Source: Parasedimentitalea maritima
GTDB lineage: Bacteria; Pseudomonadota; Alphaproteobacteria; Rhodobacterales; Rhodobacteraceae
Assembly: GCF_005771405.1 (NCBI RefSeq)
Contig: NZ_VAUA01000012.1
Span: 62,001 to 126,000, forward strand
Reading direction: 5' to 3'
Length of the DNA: 64,000 nt
Below are positions 25,961 through 35,667 of the stretch, in pieces. The notes below the pieces were generated by a model that was not told where the DNA came from, searched no databases, and saw only the letters and a list, made by a program, of their open reading frames with translations. Every line of letters begins with the position of its first letter. Within the stretch, counting starts at the first letter, position 1. A program made the translations under genes and the position numbers.

Positions 25961-26977
25961 ATGAACAACGAACGTATTTTAAATTTGGCAATCCGCTATG
26001 GTTTTTTGGTTCTGCTAGCCGGTATTGTTATGTACTTCAGCCTTGCGGCAGAAGGGTTCGCCAGCCCTCGATCGGCCGTTTTTGTGCTGCAATCGGTGGC
26101 TATCACCGGCATTCTGGCACTTGGGGTGACCAGCACACTTGTGGTCGATGGTTTTGACCTTTCCATTGGATCTGTTGCGACCTCATCTTTGATGCTGTCT
26201 GCGTATTCTATGGTTATTCTGGAATATTCCGCGTTTGTAACAGTTTTGCTTTGCCTGACAATGGGCGCCCTAGTTGGGTTGGTAAACGGGTTGCTGATCG
26301 TCAAAATGCGGGTGCCGGATTTGTTGGCAACATTGGGTATGATGTTTCTGCTGATTGGATTGCAGCGCATTCCTACTCAAGGGAACTCGATTGCGACCGG
26401 TATGCGCTTGCCCGATGGGAGCATTGCAGAGGGAACCTTTGCAGCTGAATTTCTTTGGATTGGCCGTCACCGGTTTGATATGTTTATAGAAAAGCTCTTT
26501 CCGATGCCCGTAGTGGTGTTCCTACTGGTGGCTGTTGCGGTTTGGCTTTTCCTTGGTTTCACGCGCCACGGTCGACTTATGTACGCGATCGGCTCAAACC
26601 AACGCGCCGCTGAACTGGTGGGGACCAACGTCAGCCGCTACAAAGTCCTAGCTTACATGATCTCCGGTGTTCTGGCCTCGGTCGGGGGGATCTTATTGGC
26701 AGCACGCCTTGGGCGCGGAGATATTGCCTCAGGTAACAATCTGCTGCTGGATAGTGTGGCGGCGGCACTGATCGGGTTTGCAGTGCTGGGAGCCGCTCGT
26801 CCTAACGCATTTGGCACCGCAATTGGTGCGCTGTTTGTTGGCATCTTGTTGCAAGGGCTAACAATGATGAACGCCCCTTACTACACACAGGATTTTGTGA
26901 AGGGAGCGGTGCTGGTCGCAGCGCTTGTTTTCACATTCTACCTGTCGTCCCGCAGATCCTCTGCTGGTCGGCATTGA
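25961..26977 (+). CDS. Ribose-type ABC importer permease (RbsC type)
   Basis: 338 aa with about nine to ten hydrophobic segments. VVDGFDLSIGSVATSSLM is the RbsC-family motif (usually G-x-DLS-x-GS), and NGLLIVKMRVPDLLATLGMMFLLIGLQRI fits the following helices; the late GDIASGNNLLLDSVAAALIG resembles the RbsC substrate-path loop. It forms the homodimeric channel for the importer. It lies between the ATPase and the binding-protein genes. Confidence 0.92.
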   Translation: MNNERILNLAIRYGFLVLLAGIVMYFSLAAEGFASPRSAVFVLQSVAITGILALGVTSTLVVDGFDLSIGSVATSSLMLSAYSMVILEYSAFVTVLLCLTMGALVGLVNGLLIVKMRVPDLLATLGMMFLLIGLQRIPTQGNSIATGMRLPDGSIAEGTFAAEFLWIGRHRFDMFIEKLFPMPVVVFLLVAVAVWLFLGFTRHGRLMYAIGSNQRAAELVGTNVSRYKVLAYMISGVLASVGGILLAARLGRGDIASGNNLLLDSVAAALIGFAVLGAARPNAFGTAIGALFVGILLQGLTMMNAPYYTQDFVKGAVLVAALVFTFYLSSRRSSAGRH

Positions 26978-27005
26978 ATATCGTTATTTCATGGGAGGAA
27001 TACAC

Positions 27006-28052
27006 ATGTTTCTGAGACGTCAGATGTTGAAACTCACGGGCGCTGCGGCGCTGACCTTGGGAATGGGCGGGGCGGCGCTGGCTGGTGATATGCCTGCACC
27101 CTTCGATAAGGCTGGTGAGGTGAAAATTGCCCTTGTCCGCTATCTGTCTACGGGTGACTTTTTCCAATCCTACCTGTCTGGAGTTGAGACCCAAGCGGAA
27201 GCACTGGGTGTCGATCTAAGGGTATTTGATAGTCGCCAGGATGCGGCCTTGCAGGCTGACATGGTGGATCAGGCGATTGCGCTTGGGGTTGACGGGATCA
27301 TCATTCAGCATGGACTGACTGAGTCAATGAAGGACGCAGCCCAACGCGCTGTCGAAGCAGGCATTAAGGTTGTCGCTTTTGATGTGAATGTCGAAAACAC
27401 CGCTATTCCGCAGGTCGAGCAATCGGACTATATGCTGGGTAAACTGGCGCTTGAGCAGGCAGTGGTTGACAATGGCGACAACTTCACCGCCGGCTATGTC
27501 TACGTTCCAGGTATTGCACCGCTGGACCGTCGTGACGTGGCTTGGGAGGATATCAAAGCGGCCAACCCAGGCATCAAGCAAGCCGCAATGTTTGGGACTT
27601 TGGATAATCCAATTGCAAACTCGGTTGCCAACCAGGCGCGGTCTGTCTTGCAGGCCAATCCAAATATCAATGTGATCTTTGCGCCCTATGATGAATTTGC
27701 CAAGGGTGTAAAAATCGCCGTGGACGAGGCTGGATTGACTTCAGACATCAAGATCTATTCGGCGGATGTGTCGACAGCTGATATCTCGGCAATGCGCGAG
27801 CCGGGGTCTGCCTGGGCAGCAACTGTTGCCACTAACCCAGCTGTTGTTGGTGAAGTTTCAGTCCGGACTTTGGCGCTGATGTTGGCCGGTGAAACGCCTG
27901 ATGCACAGGTTATTGTGCCACCAACCTTGATCACTCAGGATTTCCTGAATGCCGAAGACATCAAGAACATGGGGGATCTCGGTTCGAAAATGCCGCAGTT
28001 CGCCCACGCTGATGTTTCGATGGCTGACTGGATGCCTTTGCCGAAGCGCTAA
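27006..28052 (+). CDS. Periplasmic sugar-binding protein of ribose type (RbsB-like)
   Basis: 348 aa from ATG at 27006, preceded by GGAGGAA; an upstream start at 26925 would overlap the permease and lack a signal peptide. The signal MFLRRQMLKLTGAAALTLGMGGAALA may use Sec or Tat. The mature part is a type-1 periplasmic binding fold (VDGIIIQHGLTESMKDAA, IKVVAFDVNVENTAIPQV, ADVSTADISAMREPG). It delivers the substrate to the importer. A terminator follows the gene directly. The binding site cannot be read from sequence; 5-methylthioribose or 5-deoxyribose is inferred from the divergent operon. Confidence 0.9.
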   Translation: MFLRRQMLKLTGAAALTLGMGGAALAGDMPAPFDKAGEVKIALVRYLSTGDFFQSYLSGVETQAEALGVDLRVFDSRQDAALQADMVDQAIALGVDGIIIQHGLTESMKDAAQRAVEAGIKVVAFDVNVENTAIPQVEQSDYMLGKLALEQAVVDNGDNFTAGYVYVPGIAPLDRRDVAWEDIKAANPGIKQAAMFGTLDNPIANSVANQARSVLQANPNINVIFAPYDEFAKGVKIAVDEAGLTSDIKIYSADVSTADISAMREPGSAWAATVATNPAVVGEVSVRTLALMLAGETPDAQVIVPPTLITQDFLNAEDIKNMGDLGSKMPQFAHADVSMADWMPLPKR

Positions 28053-28075
28053 TTCTGCCAAATATCGACTAATTG

Positions 28076-28110
28076 ATCCCGGTGCGTGGTTTCGCACCGG
28101 GATTTTTGTT
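28076..28110 (+). terminator. Rho-independent terminator after importer operon
   Basis: ATCCCGGTGCG and CGCACCGGGAT form a perfect 11-base-pair stem with a 6-base loop, followed by TTTTGTTT. It closes the CUT2 importer operon. Confidence 0.9.
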
Positions 28111-28297
28111 TCTGGACCTCCGGAATTGCGGCCCTACGGCCAGATCCAGAAGATCAGCGAACTTATGCCAAATGTTCTAGGATTCTTGCAGTTGGCTGTA
28201 CGCTTGATACACATGGGTGAATTGAACCTAAATTACATTAGGGATTCCTTTGCCACGGCAGGCAGTTGCCCGCCGGATGCACCCGAAAGGCGCAAGA

Positions 28298-29461
28298 ATG
28301 ACCCGTATCAAACAAACACAACCAGCACTGCGTTCCGTGACACGCCGGATTTTGGCGGTGAGTACCGCAATAGCCCTTTGCACTGCACCAATGGCCATCG
28401 CACAAGAGACAGCTCCAGCACCAAAGGTGTCGGTGATGGCGGCGGTGACTAAGCCCATCCGCAACTCGGAATCCTTCATTGGCCGCGGCGAAGCCAAAGA
28501 TAAGGTGGATGTAATTGCACGCGTGAGTGGGTATCTTGAAGAAGTGTTGGTCGAAGACGGCGCTGAAGTGCAGGCTGGTGATCTGCTGTTTCGTATTGAG
28601 CGAAGTGCCTATGAGGCTACGTTGGAAGCCCGACGCGCCGATTTAGACAAGGCCGAAGCCAATCTACAGCTGGCGTCAGTTGATCTTGCCCGAAAACAGG
28701 AACTTTTCACGCGTGGTGCGGTTCCCGAAGCAGAGCGAGATACCGCTTTGGCAAATGAAAAAGTAAGTGAAGCACAGGTTCGAGCAGCCAAGGCAGCTAT
28801 TCAACAGGCGGAGCTTGACCTGAGTTATACCGAAGTGTTTGCGCCTTTTGCTGGTCGTGTAGGCCGGGTTGCTGTCAGTGTTGGCGATGTGGTCGGTCCA
28901 ACCAGCAAGCCGCTGGTAAATGTTGTGCGCGAAGCCCCGATCTATGTGTCTTTTGCTTTGAACGAAAAACAGTTCGTCAGCATTCTGCAAAAGATAGAAG
29001 GCGCAGAAGTTACGGAAGAACAAGAACGAGAACTGTTCGAAGTATTTGTAATCCTTCCCAATGGTACCGAGCTGGAAAAACGTGGTAAGTTTGCATTTGC
29101 TGACAACCGAATTGATCCAAACACAGGTGCAATCACTCTGCGAGCTGAGTTTGAGAATACCAGCCGTTTGATTGTTGATGGATCGTTTCTTACGGTTGGG
29201 TTGGAGGCGCAGAAAGCTGAGGACCGGATTGTCATCAGCCAGGCCGCGATGCAGCGCGATCAACAAGGACCATTTGTACTGGTAGTAGATGACCAGCAGT
29301 TGGTTGAACAGCGGTACATCGAAACTGGGGATGTTGTGGGAACCGGTATTATTGTGCTGGATGGGCTTGAAGCGGGTGAAACCGTCGTAGTGGAAGGCCT
29401 GCAACGTATACGCCCCGGCGCCAAGGTCGATCCGGTTCTGGCCAATCAGGCCGGAGAATAA
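28298..29461 (+). CDS. RND efflux periplasmic adaptor (membrane fusion protein)
   Basis: 387 aa from ATG at 28298 (AAAGG upstream); an ATG at 28250 would add 16 residues before the signal sequence. A signal peptide ending in APMAIAQ is followed by a lipoyl-like half (VDVIARVSGYLEEVLVEDGAEVQAGDLLFRI), a helical hairpin about residues 85-140, the second lipoyl half (APFAGRVGRVAVSVGDVV) and a beta-barrel domain. No N-terminal lipobox cysteine is evident. It links the RND pump encoded three bases downstream to an outer-membrane channel. Confidence 0.92.
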   Translation: MTRIKQTQPALRSVTRRILAVSTAIALCTAPMAIAQETAPAPKVSVMAAVTKPIRNSESFIGRGEAKDKVDVIARVSGYLEEVLVEDGAEVQAGDLLFRIERSAYEATLEARRADLDKAEANLQLASVDLARKQELFTRGAVPEAERDTALANEKVSEAQVRAAKAAIQQAELDLSYTEVFAPFAGRVGRVAVSVGDVVGPTSKPLVNVVREAPIYVSFALNEKQFVSILQKIEGAEVTEEQERELFEVFVILPNGTELEKRGKFAFADNRIDPNTGAITLRAEFENTSRLIVDGSFLTVGLEAQKAEDRIVISQAAMQRDQQGPFVLVVDDQQLVEQRYIETGDVVGTGIIVLDGLEAGETVVVEGLQRIRPGAKVDPVLANQAGE

Positions 29462-29464
29462 GCC

Positions 29465-32400
29465 ATGCTTTCATCCGTATTTATTTCGCGACCTAAGTTT
29501 GCGATCGTAATTTCTCTGGTTCTGACCATTATGGGGGCAATTGGGTACCTAGCTCTACCAGTCGCCCAGTTTCCCGATATTACACCGCCCGTGGTCAGCG
29601 TGAGCGCCAACTACACTGGCGCCAACGCAGAAACAGTTGAGAAAAGTGTTGCCGCACCAATTGAAGCGCAGGTGAACGGTGTGGATGACATGATCTATAT
29701 GTCGTCCAGTTCTTCTGACACTGGCAGCTATTCCCTTTCTGTTACTTTTGAAGTGGGAACTGATCCCGACATTGCTTCGGTCAACGTTCAAAACCGAGTA
29801 GCTCAGGCGATGTCTGGCCTACCGGCTGAAGTCACATCGTCCGGCGTGGTGACGCAAAAAAGTTCCACCAATATGCTATTGGTGGCAACGCTGACCTCGC
29901 CCAATGATACCTATGATGATGTTTTCTTGTCTAACTATGCAGCCATCAACATCAAGGACGCGCTCAGCCGGGTCCAGGGCGTTGGTAAAGCTGACATTCT
30001 AAACAACCTGAGCTATGCTATGCGGATCTGGATGGATCCGAACAAAATGGCTGGGCTGAGCATCACACCCGGTGATTTGATCAATGCGGTACGAGAGCAA
30101 AACCTCGAAGTTTCTGCAGGGCAAATTGGTGCGCCACCGGTTCCCGGAGATCAAACATTCCAGTACACCATCAAATCCAAAGGCCGTCTGACAACGATTG
30201 AAGAGTTTGGTGATATTGTTATCCGTACCGGTGAGGCAGGCAGCACCGTACGTGTGCGCGACGTGGCCACCGTGGAACTGGGAGCCGAATATTACAGTGT
30301 TTCAGGCTATTATGAAGGTAACAAAGCAACAATTCTGGCTGTCTATCAGGCGCCAGGAGCCAACGCACTTGCCGTATCAGAGAATGTGTTGTCGGAACTG
30401 GACCGCTTGTCAGCGTCTTTTCCAGACGACGTCGTTTATTCAGTACCGTTCAACACAACTGACTTCGTTGAACAATCTCTAAACGATGTGGTGTCGACAC
30501 TAATTCTTGCCTTTGTACTCGTAGTTTCAGTGGTTTTTGTCTTCCTTGGCTCATGGCGTGCAACAATTGTGCCAGCGGTCGCAATCCCTGTATCCCTGAT
30601 CGGCACATTTGCATTCTTGCTGCTGCTGGGGATGTCACTGAACACAATTTCGCTGTTTGCTTTGGTTCTTGCCATTGGCATCGTGGTTGATGACGCCATC
30701 ATCGTAGTGGAAAACGTAGAACGCATTATCGCCGAGGAAGGGCTGAGCCCCGCTGATGCAACCCGTAAGGCCATGGGGCAAATCACCGGACCCGTGATTG
30801 CGACCACATTGGTCTTGTTGGCGGTGTTTGTTCCAGTGACGTTTATGCCCGGTATCACTGGCCGACTGTTTTCTCAGTTTGCTGTGACCATTTCGGTGGC
30901 GGTTGTGATTTCGTCGATCAACGCTCTGACGCTGTCGCCTGCACTTTGCGCACTGGTTCTTAAGGCGCGTTCTGGTCCTCCGACGGGACTACTGGCCAAG
31001 TTTGAAAACGTGATTGATGTTATGCGCAATGGTTATCTTGGCATTGTTGGTCGTCTACTACGGTGGCCGTTCTTGGCGGTGGCAATCGTCATAGCAATGT
31101 ATGCCGGCACGGGAACACTTTTTGGCGTCACCTCCAAGGGTTTCTTGCCAGCCGAGGACAATGGCTACCTGTTTGTTGATGTACAGCTGCCAGATGCTGC
31201 GGCATTGGGTCGTACTGAAGTGGTAACCAAGCGGGTCAACGAACAGATAGAGCAAATCTCAGGGGTGAATAACACCATTCTGGTCAATGGCTTTAGCCTG
31301 CTCAATGGCTCTGGTGCAAACGGGGCTATGATCATTGTTAACCTTGATCCCTGGGATGAGCGTGAAGCGGATGAATTGCAGCCCAATGCTATCTTGGGTC
31401 AGATTTATGGCATTGCAAATGGTGAGGCTGCTGCCAGCATCGTTGCCTTTAACCCACCACCGATTTCAGGTCTAGGTATGTCAGCTGGGGTCGAGATGGA
31501 AGTTCAACAAACTGCGGGTGGTACGCCTCAGGATTTGGCTGCGGCAGTTGGGTCCTTGGTATATGCCGCCAATCAGCGTGCTGAAATCGGTCAGTCATAT
31601 ACCACTTTCCGGGCCAACGTACCGCAGGTGTTTGTTGATCTGGACCGCGAAAAAGCCAAAACTCTGGACGTGCCAATCTCAGAAGTGTTCCAGACTATGC
31701 AGGCACACCTGGGGTCATTCTATGTGAATGATTTCAACCTGTTTGGCCGGGTCTACCGGGTTATGGTGCAGGCTGATGGCTCTTACCGAGACAAGATCGA
31801 AGATATCGGCAATCTCTATGTCCGGTCTCAGGCTGGGAATATGGTTCCGTTGTCCACGCTGATGGATGTCGAAAACATCCTCGGTCCAGTCATGTTGAAG
31901 CGTCACAATATGTTCCGGTCGGCCACTGTCACCGCGGTACCTGCGGCGGGCCTGTCAACTGGGGATGCTATCCGGGTTATGCAGGAAGAAGCTGCGACAG
32001 CACTGCCTCCAGGCTACGCTTTTGAATGGACTGGAACCGCCCAGCAGCAGCAATCCTCATCCGGGTTTGTGATTGTGATCATCTTTATGGCTGTCTTGTT
32101 CACCTATTTGTTCTTGGTGGCCCAATATGAAAGCTGGACGATGCCGGTGGCAATTCTGTTGTCGGTGGTTGTGGCCATGTTTGGTGCGGTTTCCGCGGTG
32201 TCCTTAACTGGCAGCGACATCAACCTTTATACACAGATCGGTATGATCATGCTGATTGGTATGGCGGCTAAAAACGGTATTCTAATCGTCGAATTTGCGA
32301 TGGAGCGTCGAGCAGACGGCCTGTCGATTAAGGATGCTGCTTATGAGGCTGGACGTCAGCGATTTCGGGCTGTGATGATGACCGCCTTTTCATTCCTGCT

Positions 32401-32593
32401 GGGCGTTGTTCCGCTGTTGATTGCATCGGGCGCAGGGGCAGCCAGCCAAAAGGCAATTGGCGTTGCAGTGTTTGGCGGCATGCTGATGGCAACAGCCGTG
32501 GGTGTCATCGTAATCCCAGTGCTCTATGCCTTTATGCAGGGGCTGCGAGAACGTGTGAAGGGCACAGGAAGTAAAACGACATCAGTCGGTTAA
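29465..32593 (+). CDS. RND multidrug efflux transporter (AcrB/HAE1 type)
   Basis: 1042 aa, standard HAE1 length, 12 transmembrane helices and two large periplasmic loops. The N-terminal [15 protein letters not shown] and the early [29 protein letters not shown] are family hallmarks. The two proton-relay aspartates are in [17 protein letters not shown] (TM4), and the TM10 lysine lies in [15 protein letters not shown]. It is likely a proton-driven exporter of drugs or other amphiphiles. It pairs with the adaptor upstream. No outer-membrane factor is encoded nearby, so it probably shares a TolC-type channel. No dedicated regulator is adjacent. Confidence 0.93.
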   Translation: MLSSVFISRPKFAIVISLVLTIMGAIGYLALPVAQFPDITPPVVSVSANYTGANAETVEKSVAAPIEAQVNGVDDMIYMSSSSSDTGSYSLSVTFEVGTDPDIASVNVQNRVAQAMSGLPAEVTSSGVVTQKSSTNMLLVATLTSPNDTYDDVFLSNYAAINIKDALSRVQGVGKADILNNLSYAMRIWMDPNKMAGLSITPGDLINAVREQNLEVSAGQIGAPPVPGDQTFQYTIKSKGRLTTIEEFGDIVIRTGEAGSTVRVRDVATVELGAEYYSVSGYYEGNKATILAVYQAPGANALAVSENVLSELDRLSASFPDDVVYSVPFNTTDFVEQSLNDVVSTLILAFVLVVSVVFVFLGSWRATIVPAVAIPVSLIGTFAFLLLLGMSLNTISLFALVLAIGIVVDDAIIVVENVERIIAEEGLSPADATRKAMGQITGPVIATTLVLLAVFVPVTFMPGITGRLFSQFAVTISVAVVISSINALTLSPALCALVLKARSGPPTGLLAKFENVIDVMRNGYLGIVGRLLRWPFLAVAIVIAMYAGTGTLFGVTSKGFLPAEDNGYLFVDVQLPDAAALGRTEVVTKRVNEQIEQISGVNNTILVNGFSLLNGSGANGAMIIVNLDPWDEREADELQPNAILGQIYGIANGEAAASIVAFNPPPISGLGMSAGVEMEVQQTAGGTPQDLAAAVGSLVYAANQRAEIGQSYTTFRANVPQVFVDLDREKAKTLDVPISEVFQTMQAHLGSFYVNDFNLFGRVYRVMVQADGSYRDKIEDIGNLYVRSQAGNMVPLSTLMDVENILGPVMLKRHNMFRSATVTAVPAAGLSTGDAIRVMQEEAATALPPGYAFEWTGTAQQQQSSSGFVIVIIFMAVLFTYLFLVAQYESWTMPVAILLSVVVAMFGAVSAVSLTGSDINLYTQIGMIMLIGMAAKNGILIVEFAMERRADGLSIKDAAYEAGRQRFRAVMMTAFSFLLGVVPLLIASGAGAASQKAIGVAVFGGMLMATAVGVIVIPVLYAFMQGLRERVKGTGSKTTSVG

Positions 32594-32609
32594 CTGTAAT
32601 TTATCACAA

Positions 32610-32645
32610 AGGCCCGCCGGTTTTGTACCGGCGGGCCTAATTTTT
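32610..32645 (+). terminator. Rho-independent terminator after RND operon
   Basis: AGGCCCGCCGGT pairs with ACCGGCGGGCCT as a perfect 12-base-pair stem around TTTGT, followed by AATTTTTTT-like T-rich bases. A strong terminator for the efflux operon. Confidence 0.92.
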
Positions 32646-32679
32646 ATCCATCTTCATCTAGCTAGAAATATCCCGGGGC

Positions 32680-32696
32680 TTGGGGCAGGGCCCCAA
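32680..32696. repeat. GC-rich inverted repeat, REP-like
   Basis: TTGGGGC-AGG-GCCCCAA is a perfect 7-base-pair stem just downstream of the MoaD-like gene on the minus strand, next to CCCGGGG. GC-rich hairpins of this sort occur often in Rhodobacterales intergenic regions. It may help end the molybdenum-hydroxylase operon, but lacks a T-run. Confidence 0.4.
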
Positions 32697-32698
32697 TT

Positions 32699-32944
32699 CT
32701 ATCCGCCCTTCAAACGTTGCATCAGAAAGATTTCATTCTCCGGTGATACTGGTTCGGTCAGGCTGGTGGCGATGATGCGTCCGTCAATCGCAATCGATAC
32801 TCCTGCTTCAATTACCGGTTCCAGCTCAGGATAGCTCAAGCTCAGAGCGGCCAATAGCTGGCCAGTGGTGGAGGCTTCAACCTCCACACACTCTAACCCT
32901 CCGGTGAGCGTTCGCAGACCGGACCAAAGATGGACCTTTACCAT
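32699..32944 (-). CDS. MoaD/ThiS-family small protein ending in Gly-Gly
   Basis: 81 aa with the ubiquitin-like plan of MoaD/ThiS: a first strand VKVHLWSGLRTLTGG, IAIDGRIIATSLTEPVSPENEIFLMQRLKGG at the end. The terminal diglycine is the site of adenylation and thiocarboxylation in sulfur carriers. It starts next to the stop of the molybdenum hydroxylase large-subunit gene and is the last gene in that operon. It could supply sulfur for molybdopterin or for the terminal sulfido ligand of the enzyme. The role is inferred from family and place. Confidence 0.7.
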   Translation of the reverse strand: MVKVHLWSGLRTLTGGLECVEVEASTTGQLLAALSLSYPELEPVIEAGVSIAIDGRIIATSLTEPVSPENEIFLMQRLKGG

Positions 32945-35188
32945 TTAACCCTTGTCTTTCAGGGCGCGCAAAATGCGAGGAGGTGACATCGGCAAGTGAC
33001 GCAAGCGGACACCAGCAGCAGCGGATACCGCATTCGCAATGGCCGCAAGAGGTGGCACAATCCCGGTCTCGCCAACCCCACGAACACCGTAAGGATGGCC
33101 GGGGTTTGGTACTTCGACGATCACTGTGTCAATCATTGGCAGATCCGAGGCGACCGGAACGCGATAATCCAGGAAAATCGAGTTCTGCAACCGACCGTCT
33201 TCACCGTAGATGTACTCCTCATTCAGCGCCCATCCGATGCCTTGCGCAGCGCCGCCTTGAAATTGGCCCTCTACATATGACGGATGGATAGCCTTGCCTG
33301 CATCCTGAATGACGGTATAGCGCACCACCGCTGTCTTGCCTGTTTCTGGATCCACTTCGGCGTCTACGATATGGGTGCCGAATGAAACGCCTGCTCCTTC
33401 AGGTGTTGCTTCGAAATGACCTGAGATTGGCCCTCCGGTGCGGCCCATGCTTTTGGTGATCTTTGCCAGTGGCATCGGATCAAAATTACCAGCATTTGCG
33501 CCTGACGGCTTGGCACAGCCGTCTTCCCAATAAACAGCATCCTCAGGGATGCCCCATTTAGCGGCGGCACGTTTACACAGTTTTCCAACAGCATCTTTGG
33601 CCGCTTTGATTGTGGCTAAACCCGATGCATAGGTTACTCGACTGCCGTGGGAGACATCATTGTAACCAAGTGTCGCTGTATCTGCGATGGTGACCCGGAT
33701 GTTTTCGTAAGGGATGCCCAGTTCTTCAGCAGCCATCAGCGCCATTGAGGCACGAGAGCCGCCAATGTCCGGCGTACCGACCGATATCTGGCAAGTACCA
33801 TCTTCAGAAAGGGCAAGAGAAACAGAGGTTTCACCGCCGTGATTAAACCAGAATCCGCAAGAAATTCCGCGTCCCTGTCCTGGTTCTAGTGGTGCTGAGT
33901 AATGCGGGTGTGCCTTGGCTGCCTCAAGGGTCTCAACAAGTCCGATGCGCTCGAACTTAGGTCCATAAGATGCTTTTGTGCCCTCGCGTGAGGCATTCTT
34001 CAAACGAACGTCGATTGGATCCAGATCCAATTGGCTGCAGAGCTCGTCAATGACTGATTCAACGGCAAATGAAGCCATTGGAGCCCCCGGGGCCCGGTAG
34101 GCAGCCTGCTTTGGGCGATTGGAAATCACGTCATAGCCAACCTGGTGGACGTTAGCCAGTGCATAAGGCGCAAAGGCACACATGGCTGAGAACTCCATCG
34201 GCGCGCCGGGGAATGCTCCTCCTTGGAGGCGGAAGATACCCTGAGCGGCGGTAATGGTGCCATCTTTCTTCATGCCAATTTTGATGTCCATCGAAGTGGA
34301 CGAGGTTGGGCCAGTTGCGCGAAACACTTCGGAGCGGGTCATAACGATTTTGACCGGCCGATTTGCTTTGCGAGACAGCGCCAAAGCGACAGGTTCAATA
34401 AATACGGTGGTTTTACCACCAAACCCACCGCCGATTTCGGATGCTGTGACCCGCAATTGCGACGTGTCAATGCCAACCAATGCAGCACAGGTTTTCTGCG
34501 CAATCCAATGACCCTGCGTTGTGCACCACAATTCGCCTTTACCGTCGCCGCCAAGGGAGGCCAAACAGGCGTGTGGTTCGATATAGCCTTGGTGAGTGGC
34601 TTCAGTTTTAAAGCTGTCTTCGATGACAAGATCAGCTTCGGCAAAGCCTGCATCAATGTCGCCGTGGCCGCTGTCGTGATAACGCACGACATTGGGATGG
34701 TGCCCTGCAGGCACTGATGCATCTGCATAGCTGTCGTTTAGTACCGGGGCATTCTCTGCCATAGCCGCATCAACATCGGTCACATGTGGTAGAACTTCAT
34801 ACTCAACTTCGACCAGTTTGACTGCATCGCGGGCAATCAGCTGCGAGCTTGCTGCAACTGCGGCCACTGCATGGCCATCATACAGTGCTTTTTCGCCGGC
34901 CATGACGTTTTCAAGTACAAAGCCAAATTCCCCCTGTAGCCCGTCAACAAAATCAGCACGGGTTACAACGGCTTTGACGCCTTCCAGCGCCTCGGCCTTG
35001 GATGTGTCAATTCGAATGATACGAGCATGCGCGTGAGGGCTGCGAACGACGGCCCCATGCAACATGCCAGGGGCATAGGCATCTGCACCAAATCGTGCGC
35101 GCCCAGTGACCTTGTCCAAACCATCTGGGCGGTCAGGGGAGGTGCCAACAAACTTGAAACCTGAGGGTTTTTGATCGTCCAGAGCCAT
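32945..35188 (-). CDS. Molybdenum hydroxylase large subunit (xanthine dehydrogenase family)
   Basis: 747 aa. An N-terminal a/b hammerhead domain (LDKVTGRARFGADAYAPGMLHGAVVRSPHAHARI) precedes two molybdopterin-binding domains. GGGFGGKTT, AYRAPGAP and the C-terminal GVGETGIVPPLAAIANAV, which holds the catalytic glutamate, are all there. The loop reads AYRAPGAP, not the cysteine-containing loop of form I CO dehydrogenase, so it is not a CO oxidiser. It hydroxylates an unknown N-heterocycle, aldehyde or CoA thioester. Its ATG overlaps the iron-sulfur gene's stop as TAATG. Confidence 0.9.
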   Translation of the reverse strand: MALDDQKPSGFKFVGTSPDRPDGLDKVTGRARFGADAYAPGMLHGAVVRSPHAHARIIRIDTSKAEALEGVKAVVTRADFVDGLQGEFGFVLENVMAGEKALYDGHAVAAVAASSQLIARDAVKLVEVEYEVLPHVTDVDAAMAENAPVLNDSYADASVPAGHHPNVVRYHDSGHGDIDAGFAEADLVIEDSFKTEATHQGYIEPHACLASLGGDGKGELWCTTQGHWIAQKTCAALVGIDTSQLRVTASEIGGGFGGKTTVFIEPVALALSRKANRPVKIVMTRSEVFRATGPTSSTSMDIKIGMKKDGTITAAQGIFRLQGGAFPGAPMEFSAMCAFAPYALANVHQVGYDVISNRPKQAAYRAPGAPMASFAVESVIDELCSQLDLDPIDVRLKNASREGTKASYGPKFERIGLVETLEAAKAHPHYSAPLEPGQGRGISCGFWFNHGGETSVSLALSEDGTCQISVGTPDIGGSRASMALMAAEELGIPYENIRVTIADTATLGYNDVSHGSRVTYASGLATIKAAKDAVGKLCKRAAAKWGIPEDAVYWEDGCAKPSGANAGNFDPMPLAKITKSMGRTGGPISGHFEATPEGAGVSFGTHIVDAEVDPETGKTAVVRYTVIQDAGKAIHPSYVEGQFQGGAAQGIGWALNEEYIYGEDGRLQNSIFLDYRVPVASDLPMIDTVIVEVPNPGHPYGVRGVGETGIVPPLAAIANAVSAAAGVRLRHLPMSPPRILRALKDKG

Positions 35189-35667
35189 TAAGAAGCCTCC
35201 CGCATGTCTGCTGCCGTATCCATCACGGCGCGAATGATTTTGTCATAACCTGTGCAGCGGCACAGGTTGCCTGCGAGCCAATAGCGAACTTCGGTCTCAG
35301 TTGGGTCTGGGTTTTTCTCTAGCAGAGATTTTGCAGCGACCAGAATGCCCGGCGTGCAAATTCCGCATTGCAGGGCTGCATATTCAATGAACTTATGCTG
35401 CAAAGGGTGCAGTTCTTCGCCTTTTGCAATGCCTTCAACAGTCGCAATTTTCTTGCCTTCTGCCTCAGCGCCCAAAACCAGGCAAGAGCAGACCAAACGT
35501 CCATCTACAGTGACCGAACAGGCTCCGCAGTCGCCCGTTCCGCAGCCTTCTTTGGCACCAGTCAGGTTCAGGCGATCACGGAGAACGTCCAGTAGTGTTT
35601 CACGCGGGTCACACAGGAACTCGACATTGTCGTCATTGACAGTGGTTGTAACGTGAATTTTCTTCAT
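35188..35667 (-). CDS. Molybdenum hydroxylase iron-sulfur subunit
   Basis: 159 aa, the usual small-subunit size. The plant-ferredoxin type cluster is bound by KEGCGTGDCGACSV and the later cysteine of LVCSC; the second 2Fe-2S cluster by QCGICTPGI and NLCRCTGYDKI. It moves electrons from the molybdenum centre to the FAD subunit. Its ATG overlaps the FAD-subunit gene stop as ATGA, so the three subunits are translationally coupled. Confidence 0.95.
   Translation of the reverse strand: MKKIHVTTTVNDDNVEFLCDPRETLLDVLRDRLNLTGAKEGCGTGDCGACSVTVDGRLVCSCLVLGAEAEGKKIATVEGIAKGEELHPLQHKFIEYAALQCGICTPGILVAAKSLLEKNPDPTETEVRYWLAGNLCRCTGYDKIIRAVMDTAADMREAS

Noticed and set aside
28676-29404. Long minus-strand frame opposite the RND adaptor
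   Set aside because: It is the antisense of a well-supported gene and has no protein family features.
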